Of a stretch of 6,038 nt of DNA, positions 1-4,879 are shown in pieces; within the stretch, counting starts at the first letter, position 1, and each line of letters opens with the position of its first letter. Source of the DNA: Halobacteriales archaeon QS_5_70_15 (GTDB lineage Archaea; Halobacteriota; Halobacteria; Halobacteriales; Haloarculaceae); the NCBI GenBank assembly GCA_003022005.1, contig PXRQ01000079.1:14231-20268 (forward strand). The letters are read 5' to 3'. A program made the position numbers and the translations under genes. The notes under the pieces were generated by a model, which was given only the letters and a program-made list of their open reading frames with translations, was not told where the DNA came from and did no database searches.

Positions 1-2
1 TA

Positions 3-482
3 GCGGCCGACGCGGCGAACGCGACCGACCGCGAGATGACCGTCTCGGCCGCCAGCGTCGACCTCTCGACGGCCGACGACGGGACGACCGGCCTGGTCGA
101 GCTGTCGGCCACCTACGAGGGCCTGGCCGCCGTCGAGGACGGCCGCCTGACGGTCGCGGAGCCGTTCGCCTCGGGCTTCGAGACGGACTACCGGTTCACG
201 CTCCGGGGGCCGGACGGCTACCGGCTCGCGGACGCCGCGCCCGAGCCCGCGGCCGTCGAGGACGGCCGGGCGACCTGGGCCGCCGGGAGCGATCTGAGCG
301 GGTTCGAGGCGACGTTCGTCCCCGAGTCGGGGGCGGCGGCCGAGAACTCCGATGGGACGAGCGGGACGGACGGGACGACCGGCGACGCGAGCTCCGGGGA
401 CGGTCCCGGGCTCGGGCCGGTGGCGGTGCTAGCGGCACTGGCGGTCGCGACGGCCGGCCTGGTCGCCCGACGGCGGACGTAG
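3..482 (+). CDS. C-terminal part of a secreted surface protein with PGF-CTERM-like tail (5' end outside window)
   Basis: The frame is open to the left window edge, so the 159 visible residues are the end of a longer protein; the ATG at 36 is internal and probably not the start. The visible part has an acidic beta-rich segment of about 105 residues, then a Ser/Gly/Thr/Asp linker (around residues 110-133), then GPGLGPVAVLAALAVATAGL followed by VARRRT. A low-complexity linker, a hydrophobic helix and a terminal Arg cluster are the layout of haloarchaeal PGF-CTERM proteins, which are processed by archaeosortase A and anchored in the membrane with the bulk outside. The motif here is PGL rather than PGF, so processing is uncertain and the tail could be a plain membrane anchor. 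No enzymatic motif is visible. It has no evident link to the arginine genes and is separated from them by a promoter. Confidence 0.75.
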   Translation, partial: AADAANATDREMTVSAASVDLSTADDGTTGLVELSATYEGLAAVEDGRLTVAEPFASGFETDYRFTLRGPDGYRLADAAPEPAAVEDGRATWAAGSDLSGFEATFVPESGAAAENSDGTSGTDGTTGDASSGDGPGLGPVAVLAALAVATAGLVARRRT

Positions 483-518
483 TACCGCCGCGCTACCGAC
501 TCGCACACCGTTCTCGAC

Positions 519-534
519 GCGAAAGGGTTTAGTA
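519..534 (+). promoter_or_regulatory. Promoter (BRE + TATA) of the argG leader / argGH transcript
   Basis: The stretch GCGAAAGGGTTTAGTA combines a purine-rich BRE-like CGAAA (520-524) with a TATA-like TTTAGTA (528-534), the usual haloarchaeal arrangement. The TATA centre is about 29 nt before the ATG at 560, so transcription should begin at or just before that ATG. I see no comparable TATA element nearer argG, so the argG mRNA probably has a leader of about 200 nt, which is long for a domain in which most mRNAs are leaderless. Confidence 0.6.
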
Positions 535-559
535 GCGGTCCGCGGATACGGTCGAGTAG

Positions 560-658
560 ATGACGATCGAGGCCGGCACCGCGCGCGCTCCCGCCGCGAG
601 CGGCGCCGCTCGGTCCCCCGCCCTTCTCCCGCGACCGCGACCGCGACCGGGCCGGTAG
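560..658 (+). CDS. Candidate Arg-rich leader peptide (32 aa) upstream of argG
   Basis: This small ORF starts at the first ATG after the promoter, at the spacing expected for a leaderless haloarchaeal mRNA (TATA centre about 29 nt upstream). It encodes 32 residues with six Arg, four of them in the last eight residues (RPRPRPGR then TAG). The three Arg of the tandem CCGCGA repeat are CGA codons, a codon I did not find in the five arg genes. Its position in front of argG and its Arg-run ending suggest an arginine-responsive leader peptide, by analogy with bacterial amino-acid attenuators. Against this, random GC-rich DNA readily yields Arg-rich frames, and no T-tract terminator follows. I do not recognise it as a known family. 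Whether it is translated is inference. Confidence 0.35.
   Translation: MTIEAGTARAPAASGAARSPALLPRPRPRPGR
597..612. repeat. 16-bp perfect palindrome in the argG leader
   Basis: CGAGCGGCGCCGCTCG equals its own reverse complement. It lies about 40-55 nt after the predicted transcription start, inside the candidate leader ORF. As RNA it can form a 6-bp hairpin with a GCGC loop; as DNA it could be a dimer-binding operator. Its function is unknown. Confidence 0.45.
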
Positions 659-709
659 GCCCAGTCACAACACCACTTCCCCGAACGGACGCGCCCGGTT
701 CTCGACGAC

Positions 710-726
710 ACCGCCCGGCCGGCGGT
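710..726 (+). other. Small stem-loop in argG 5' leader
   Basis: ACCGCC (710-715) pairs with GGCGGT (721-726) around the 5-nt loop CGGCC. The loop and 3' arm are also complementary to GGCCGG at 650-655, at the end of the candidate leader ORF, so alternative folds are possible. No T-run follows, so it is not a conventional terminator. The short GC-rich arms make chance a real explanation. Confidence 0.25.
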
Positions 727-734
727 ACTCGGAT

Positions 735-761
735 CCACACCACACACCACACACGACACAC
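735..761 (+). promoter_or_regulatory. C/A-only ribosome-entry stretch before argG
   Basis: All but one of these 27 nt are C or A (the exception is G at 755), and they run directly into the argG ATG. There is no Shine-Dalgarno match to the haloarchaeal 16S tail (GGAGGTGA). Such a sequence cannot pair strongly with GC-rich RNA, so the start codon should stay single-stranded; I infer SD-independent initiation on a leadered mRNA. Confidence 0.4.
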
Positions 762-2078
762 ATGCCACAGGACGTCACAGCTGACGGGAACGGAACGGTC
801 GCCCTCGCCTTCTCCGGGGGGCTCGACACGACGGTCTGCGTCCCGATACTCGAGGAGGAGTACGGCTACGACGAGGTCATCGGCGTTACGGTCGACGTCG
901 GCCAGCCCGAGGCGGAGTTCGCGGAGGCCGAGGAGACGGCCGAGGCGCTCGGGCTCGAACACTACGTCGTCGACGCCAAGGCGGAGTTCGCGGCGCTCTG
1001 CATGGACGGCATCCGCGCGAACGCCACGTATCAGGGCTACCCGCTCGGGACCGCGCTCGCGCGGCCGGTCATCGCGTCGGCCATCCTGGAGGTGGCCGAG
1101 GAGCACGGCTGCACGGCCCTCGCCCACGGCTGTACGGGCAAGGGCAACGACCAGCTCCGGTTCGAGGCCGTCTGGCGCGACTCGGACATGGAGGTCATCG
1201 CCCCGGTCCGGGAGATGGGGCTGACCCGCGAGTGGGAGAAGGCGTACGCCGCCGAGCGGGACCTGCCCGTGGAGGGCGGCAACGAGGGCGACTGGTCGAT
1301 CGACACGAACCTCTGGAGCCGCTCGGTCGAGGGGAAGGAGCTCGAGGAGCCGTCCTACGTCCCCGGCGAGGAGATCTACGAGTGGACGACCGCGCCGACG
1401 GGCGAGACGCTCGAACTCGAGATCGGCTTCGAGGACGGCTACCCCGTCTCGCTCGACACCGTCGGGGAAACCCCGACGAGCCCTCGGCTCCCAGCCGAGG
1501 ACGGCGAGGCGGTCTCGCCGGTCGAACTCGTCGAGACGCTGAACGAGACCGCCGGCGCGTACGGCGTCGGCCGGACCGACGTCATGGAGGACCGGATGCT
1601 CGGGCTGAAGGTCCGCGAGAACTACGAACACCCGGCCGCGACGGTTCTGCTCTCCGCCCACCAGGGCCTCGAGTCGCTCGTCCTCACGAAGGAGGAGCGG
1701 CAGTTCAAGACCTACGTCGACCAGGAGTGGGCCGAGAAGGGCTACGAGGGGCTCGTGAACGCCCCGCTCGTCCGCGCGCTCGAGGGGTTCATCGACGGGA
1801 CCCAGGAGCGGGTGACGGGTACGGTGACGATCCGCCTCGAGGGCGGGCAGGCCCGCGTCGTCGGGCGCGAGTCGCCGTACGCCGTCTACTCCGCCGATGC
1901 CGCCTCGTTCAACACCGAGGACGTGATGGACGGCATCGAACAGGCGGACGCGACGGGCGTCGCGAAGTACCACGGCTTCCAGGAGCGCCTGGCGAACACG
2001 ATGTTCGACGCGGCGAAAGCGCGCGAATCCGCCCAGGCCGCCACGGACGGCGGCACCGACGACACAGGGGACGAGTGA
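762..2078 (+). CDS. argG: Argininosuccinate synthase
   Basis: ArgG condenses citrulline and aspartate with ATP cleavage to give argininosuccinate, the penultimate step of cytosolic arginine synthesis. The N-terminal nucleotide-binding domain has the PP-loop AFSGGLDTTV (residues 16-25), VTVDVGQPE (42-50), YPLGTALARP (93-102) and GCTGKGNDQLRFE (123-135). The synthetase domain includes EGGNEGDWSIDTNLWSRS (171-188), GRTDVMEDRMLGLKVRENYE and a C-terminal helical part from about 383. The ATG at 762 is the only sensible start, because the PP-loop is at residue 16 and the next Met is at residue 81. The 438 residues are somewhat long for the short-type family: there is an acidic tail (about 427-438) and a 15-residue insertion, T233-D247, encoded by a double-hairpin segment. 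argH follows after 1 nt, so the two are cotranscribed and probably translationally coupled. Confidence 0.97.
   Translation: MPQDVTADGNGTVALAFSGGLDTTVCVPILEEEYGYDEVIGVTVDVGQPEAEFAEAEETAEALGLEHYVVDAKAEFAALCMDGIRANATYQGYPLGTALARPVIASAILEVAEEHGCTALAHGCTGKGNDQLRFEAVWRDSDMEVIAPVREMGLTREWEKAYAAERDLPVEGGNEGDWSIDTNLWSRSVEGKELEEPSYVPGEEIYEWTTAPTGETLELEIGFEDGYPVSLDTVGETPTSPRLPAEDGEAVSPVELVETLNETAGAYGVGRTDVMEDRMLGLKVRENYEHPAATVLLSAHQGLESLVLTKEERQFKTYVDQEWAEKGYEGLVNAPLVRALEGFIDGTQERVTGTVTIRLEGGQARVVGRESPYAVYSADAASFNTEDVMDGIEQADATGVAKYHGFQERLANTMFDAAKARESAQAATDGGTDDTGDE
1458..1502. mobile_element. In-frame double-hairpin palindromic insertion inside argG (candidate)
   Basis: Two perfect 19-nt hairpins lie side by side: CGTCGGGGAAACCCCGACG (1460-1478) and CCTCGGCTCCCAGCCGAGG (1482-1500). 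Each has an 8-bp stem and a 3-nt loop, and they are separated by AGC. A GAC triplet precedes the segment (1455-1457) and ends it (1500-1502), like a short target duplication. Removing 45 nt joins LD to GEAVSPVELVE, matching the turn seen in ordinary ArgG as I remember it (PVALNGE/PVAVDGE followed by the P-x-ELIE helix). The segment encodes TVGETPTSPRLPAED and the palindromic core has no stop in any of six frames. The tri-nucleotide-loop hairpins resemble REP/IS200-IS605-type palindromes moved by Y1 transposases, and in-frame Rickettsia palindromic elements, but that kinship is inference. It carries no gene itself. Confidence 0.55.
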
Positions 2079-2079
2079 G

Positions 2080-3603
2080 ATGAGCGGCGAGGAGCCCGAG
2101 GACCGGACCGGCGCCCCCGACGCGGCGGACGGCGGCGGCCACGCGGACGACGCGGCGGACGTCGTGCGCCGCGAGCGGTTCAGCGGCGGCCCCGCCCGCG
2201 GGTTCCTCTCCTCGCTCGACGCCGACGAGCGCATCTTCGAGGCCGACCTCGCGGTCGACCGGGCACACGTCGTGATGCTCGCCGAAGGGGGGATCATCGA
2301 CGAGGACTCCGCCGGCGAGGTACTGGCCGCGCTCGCGGAGGTGGAAGACGCGGGCCACGCCGCCCTCCCCGACGGCGAGGACGTCCACGCCGCCATCGAG
2401 ACGGCGGTCGTCGATCGCGTCGGCGAGGTGGGCGGACGGATGCACACCGCCCGGTCGCGGAACGACGAGGTGGCGACCTGTCTCCGGTACAGCCTGCGCG
2501 AGGACCTGCTCGAAACGGTCGAGCGGACCCTCGAACTGCGGGAGGTGCTGTGCGGGGTCGCCGCGGGGCACTCCCACACCGTGATGCCGGGGTTCACCCA
2601 CCTCCAGCCCGCCCAGCCGACGACGGTGGGCCACTACCTGCTGTCCTACGAGTCGTCGCTCCGCCGCGATACGGGACGGCTGCTCGACGCCTACGACCGG
2701 ACGAACCGGTCGCCGCTGGGCGCGGCGGCGTTCGCCGGGACCACGTTCGACGTCGACCGCGAGCGGACCGCCGAGCTGCTGGGGTTCGACGGCGTGGTGG
2801 AGAACTCGATGGACGCCTCGTCGGCGAGGGACTTCCTCGTGGAGGCGACCGCGGCGGTCGCGTCGCTCGCCACCGGTCTCTCGGGGATCGCCGAGGACCT
2901 CGTGATCTTCTCGAACCGGGGGCTGGTCGAGCTCGACGACGACTACGCCTCGACCTCCTCGATCATGCCCCAGAAGGTGAACCCGGACACGATGGAGCTC
3001 GTGCGGGCGACCGCGGGCGACGCCGCCGCCGGGCTGAACGGGCTGCTGACGACGCTGAAGGGGCTCCCCAGGGCGTACAACCGCGACCTCCAGCGGGCCC
3101 ACGGCCACGCCTTCGACGCGGTCGACGCGGTCGCGGAGGCCACGGGGGTCGTCGCTGGCGCGGTCGCCACCGCCGAGTGGCCCGAGGCGGCGCTCGCGGC
3201 GGCGGCCGGCGGGGGGTTCTCGACCGCGACCGGCGTCGCGGACCTGCTCGCCGCCTCGGGGGTGCCGTTCCGCACGGCCCACGAGATGGTGGCGCACGCG
3301 GCCGAGGCCGTCGAGGCCGGCGGCGCGGCGGACTACGCCGCGCTCGACGCCGCCGCCCGCGAGGTGCTCGGCGAGCCCCTCGAGGCGAACGTCGACCCCG
3401 ACGCCGTCGAGCGGGCGCTCGGGCCGGCAGAGAGCGTCGCTTCGAGGGACTCGTTCGGCGGGCCGGCGCCCGACGCGGTGGCGGACGCGCTCGACCGGGC
3501 GGCCGACGAACACGAGGCCGACGCCGGGGCGCTGGCCGACCGCCGCGAGGCGCTCGCGGACGCCGCCGACCGGCTCGCATACGAGGTGAGCCGGTATGTC
3601 TGA
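2080..3603 (+). CDS. argH: Argininosuccinate lyase
   Basis: ArgH splits argininosuccinate into arginine and fumarate, the final cytosolic step; it is a homotetrameric member of the fumarase/aspartase superfamily. Visible family blocks are FSGGPARGFLSSLDADERIF near the N-terminus, HTARSRND (122-129), MPGFTHLQPAQPTTVGHY with the conserved His174, and the superfamily signature TSSIMPQKVNPDTMEL, where Ser293 is the expected catalytic base and Thr292 sits where many homologues have Gly. The 507 residues are longer than the usual 450-490, mainly because of an acidic, Asp/Gly/Ala-rich leader of about 28 residues before VVRRERF and an Ala-rich C-terminal half. The start at 2080 is 1 nt after the argG stop (TGAGATG), which favours translational coupling; there is no good SD. 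A small ORF overlaps the last 8 nt. Confidence 0.97.
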   Translation: MSGEEPEDRTGAPDAADGGGHADDAADVVRRERFSGGPARGFLSSLDADERIFEADLAVDRAHVVMLAEGGIIDEDSAGEVLAALAEVEDAGHAALPDGEDVHAAIETAVVDRVGEVGGRMHTARSRNDEVATCLRYSLREDLLETVERTLELREVLCGVAAGHSHTVMPGFTHLQPAQPTTVGHYLLSYESSLRRDTGRLLDAYDRTNRSPLGAAAFAGTTFDVDRERTAELLGFDGVVENSMDASSARDFLVEATAAVASLATGLSGIAEDLVIFSNRGLVELDDDYASTSSIMPQKVNPDTMELVRATAGDAAAGLNGLLTTLKGLPRAYNRDLQRAHGHAFDAVDAVAEATGVVAGAVATAEWPEAALAAAAGGGFSTATGVADLLAASGVPFRTAHEMVAHAAEAVEAGGAADYAALDAAAREVLGEPLEANVDPDAVERALGPAESVASRDSFGGPAPDAVADALDRAADEHEADAGALADRREALADAADRLAYEVSRYV

Positions 3604-3697
3604 GCGACCCGGGTCGAGGCGAGCGGCCCCCGACGCGGCCCGCGGGCCGCCGGGGCTGCCGTCCCCGCACGGGGACGAATTACCAAAATTCCGATAA
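3596..3697 (+). CDS. Candidate 33-aa small protein overlapping the argH end
   Basis: An ATG at 3596 overlaps the argH stop in another frame and opens a 33-codon ORF ending in TAA at 3695. A GAGGTGA at 3583-3589, complementary to the haloarchaeal 16S 3' end, stands 6 nt upstream, so re-initiation after argH is plausible. The peptide begins MSERPGSRRAAPDAARGPPG, ends ELPKFR, and has five Arg, three of them CGA. It has no recognisable domain. The SD match also spells Glu-Val-Ser of ArgH and could be coincidence; codon use is unlike that of the neighbours. The 3' part covers the hairpins downstream of argH, so this may simply be the non-coding trailer of argGH. Confidence 0.3.
   Translation: MSERPGSRRAAPDAARGPPGLPSPHGDELPKFR
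3635..3677 (+). terminator. Tandem hairpins after argH (possible transcript end)
   Basis: GCGGCCCGCGGGCCGC (3635-3650) is a perfect palindrome, and CGTCCCC (3660-3666) pairs with GGGGACG (3671-3677) around the loop GCAC. AT-rich DNA starts immediately afterwards, with short T-runs at 3717-3720 and 3750-3753, and a new promoter follows. The position between two transcription units suits 3'-end formation or mRNA stabilisation. Archaeal termination relies mainly on T-tracts, and these are short here. Confidence 0.4.
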
Positions 3698-3710
3698 CGT
3701 CGTTCGGAAT
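3688..3710. repeat. Inverted repeat ATTCCGA-N9-TCGGAAT upstream of lysW
   Basis: Seven-base arms at 3688-3694 and 3704-3710 are exact reverse complements separated by nine bases, with arm centres 16 bp apart. It sits in the AT-rich island more than 60 bp upstream of the lysW TATA box. The geometry would fit a dimeric regulator or an mRNA hairpin. No regulator is identified. Confidence 0.35.
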
Positions 3711-3727
3711 ACGCTGTTTTGGTCGTC

Positions 3728-3747
3728 TCGAGGCGCTTAGCTCGGAG
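3728..3747 (+). promoter_or_regulatory. Upstream copy of duplicated promoter-like box
   Basis: TCGAGGCGCTTAGCTCGGAG closely matches the lysW promoter box starting at 3775 (shared TCGARGCGCTTA, then CGGAG), 47 nt upstream of it. Its TATA-like part is weaker and only about 19 nt before the ATG at 3756, too close for a leaderless start there. It may be a second promoter, giving a leadered lysW mRNA, or a duplicated regulator site. Confidence 0.3.
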
Positions 3748-3774
3748 TATTTTCTATGAATTCTTCTGACAGGT

Positions 3775-3796
3775 TCGAAGCGCTTAAGTGCCGGAG
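3775..3796 (+). promoter_or_regulatory. Promoter of the lysW-argX-argC operon
   Basis: TCGAAGCGCTTAAGTGCC contains a BRE-like CGAAGC and a TATA-like CTTAAGT centred near 3786, 30 nt before the lysW ATG at 3816, as expected for a leaderless haloarchaeal transcript. The box is built of overlapping palindromes (TTCGAA, AAGCGCTT, CTTAAG), which could also serve a symmetric regulator. It indicates that lysW-argX-argC is transcribed separately from argGH. Confidence 0.6.
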
Positions 3797-3815
3797 GGTC
3801 CGAGTACCGGGTACA

Positions 3816-3980
3816 ATGGCAGAGTGCATCGAGTGCGGGGCCGACCTGACCCTGCACGCGGACCTCGAAGTCGGAGAGATCGTCGACTGTGGGACCTGCG
3901 GTGCCGAGCTCGAGGTGGTGGGGACCGATCCCGTCGACCTCGAGACGGCGCCCGAACTCGAGGAGGACTGGGGCGAGTGA
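3816..3980 (+). CDS. lysW: Amino-group carrier protein LysW/ArgW
   Basis: LysW is a small carrier whose C-terminal glutamate gamma-carboxyl is joined to the amino group of glutamate, protecting and carrying intermediates of ornithine synthesis. The 54 residues are the normal size. MAECIEC gives Cys4 and Cys7, and CGTC gives Cys25 and Cys28, the zinc ribbon. The C-terminus is EDWGE, the family signature with the acceptor Glu54. There are about 17 acidic residues and no Lys or Arg, giving an acidic surface for binding the basic patches of pathway enzymes. The start at 3816 is chosen because the family begins two or three residues before the first Cys and because the TATA box is 30 nt upstream. 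An in-frame ATG at 3756 would add 20 basic residues unlike the family. argX follows 34 nt later. Confidence 0.95.
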   Translation: MAECIECGADLTLHADLEVGEIVDCGTCGAELEVVGTDPVDLETAPELEEDWGE

Positions 3981-3982
3981 GC

Positions 3983-4018
3983 ATGTCGGCGGCCGGCAAC
4001 ACGGGGACGCGCCGATGA
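3983..4018 (+). CDS. Candidate 11-codon coupling minicistron before argX
   Basis: An ATG 2 nt after the lysW stop opens an 11-codon frame, MSAAGNTGTRR, whose TGA overlaps the argX start as ATGA (4015-4018). argX itself has no clear SD, so a ribosome ending here could restart directly on argX. The last two codons are Arg (CGC, CGA). Whether this is a real coupling or sensing element or simply spacer is unresolved; the peptide is too short to judge by composition. Confidence 0.25.
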   Translation: MSAAGNTGTRR

Positions 4019-4878
4019 ACGTCGGGGTCCTCTACTCGCGCATCCGGCGGGACGAGAAGCTCCTCCTGTCCGAACTGCGCGAGCGCGGCCACGAGGTGAC
4101 GAAGATCGACGTCCGCAAGGAGCGGTTCGGCGTCCATGAACCGCCGGTGTCGTTCGAGGGATGTGACCTCGTGCTGGACCGGTGTCTCGCGACGTCGCGC
4201 TCGCGGTACATCACGCGGTTCGTCGACCGCTACGGGATCCCGGTGGTGAACGACCCGGAGACCGCCGAGGTCTGCGCGGACAAGGCGCGCAACAGCCTCG
4301 TCCTCTCGGAAGCCGGGGTTCCGACGCCGAACACCGAGGTGGCGTTCACCAAGGAGTCCGCGCTCGAGTCGATCGAGGGGTTCGGCTACCCGTGTGTCCT
4401 GAAGCCGGTCGTCGGCTCCTGGGGGCGGCTGATGGCGAAGATCGACTCCCGGGACGCCGCCGAAGCGATACTGGAACACAAGGAGACGCTCGGGCACTAC
4501 GAGCACAAGGTGTTCTACATCCAGGAGTTCGTCGAGAAGCCCGGCCGGGACATCCGCGTGGTCGCCACCGACGGCGAGCCGGTCGCGGCGATGGCCCGCT
4601 CCTCGGAGCACTGGCTCACCAACGCCGCGCAGGGCGCGGAGGTCGAGCCCCTCGAGGTGACCGACGAGATGCGCGACCTCGTCGAGCGCGCGAGCGACGC
4701 CGTCGGCGGCGGCCTCCTCGGCGTGGACCTGATGGAGACCGGCGACGACTACACCGTCCACGAGGTGAACCACACGGTCGAGTTCAAGGCGCTCGACTCG
4801 GTGACCGACGTGGACGTCCCCGCTGCGGTCGTCGACTGGCTGGAGGCCACGGTACAGACGCCCGAGGTGACGGCCTGA
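4015..4878 (+). CDS. argX: Glutamate--LysW ligase ArgX (LysX/RimK-type ATP-grasp)
   Basis: ArgX uses ATP to link the alpha-amino group of glutamate to the C-terminal Glu of LysW, the committed first step of carrier-dependent ornithine synthesis. The 287 residues match the LysX/ArgX size. Visible are the N-terminal MNVGVLYSRIRRDEK, the ATP-grasp segment LKPVVGSWGRLMAKI with Lys130 and the G-S-W-G-R loop (134-138), QEFVEKPGRDIRVV, and EVNHTVEFK (250-258), where Glu250 and Asn252 are expected metal ligands. The frame is open further upstream, but the start at 4015 gives the family N-terminus, and upstream ATGs would overlap lysW. LysX (aminoadipate) and ArgX (glutamate) are close relatives; ArgX is chosen from the context of argG, argH and argC and because haloarchaea use the diaminopimelate lysine route. 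argC follows after 1 nt. Confidence 0.93.
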   Translation: MNVGVLYSRIRRDEKLLLSELRERGHEVTKIDVRKERFGVHEPPVSFEGCDLVLDRCLATSRSRYITRFVDRYGIPVVNDPETAEVCADKARNSLVLSEAGVPTPNTEVAFTKESALESIEGFGYPCVLKPVVGSWGRLMAKIDSRDAAEAILEHKETLGHYEHKVFYIQEFVEKPGRDIRVVATDGEPVAAMARSSEHWLTNAAQGAEVEPLEVTDEMRDLVERASDAVGGGLLGVDLMETGDDYTVHEVNHTVEFKALDSVTDVDVPAAVVDWLEATVQTPEVTA

Positions 4879-4879
4879 G

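Noticed and set aside
36..482. Complete 148-residue protein starting at ATG 36
   Set aside because: The frame is open to the window edge with coding-like residues upstream, and the visible part lacks a signal peptide, so the start is most likely outside the window.
429..2597. Very long open frame on the minus strand across argG and argH
   Set aside because: It is the antisense shadow of high-GC coding DNA; the plus strand here encodes clear ArgG and ArgH, and the minus-strand product is Arg/Pro/Ser low complexity without a domain.
3756..3815. In-frame ATG at 3756 as the lysW start
   Set aside because: It would add 20 basic residues before the zinc motif, unlike the family, and would place the start upstream of the better promoter.
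4015..4878. LysX (lysine pathway) instead of ArgX
   Set aside because: The surrounding genes are arginine-specific and no aminoadipate-pathway genes are present; substrate specificity still rests on context.
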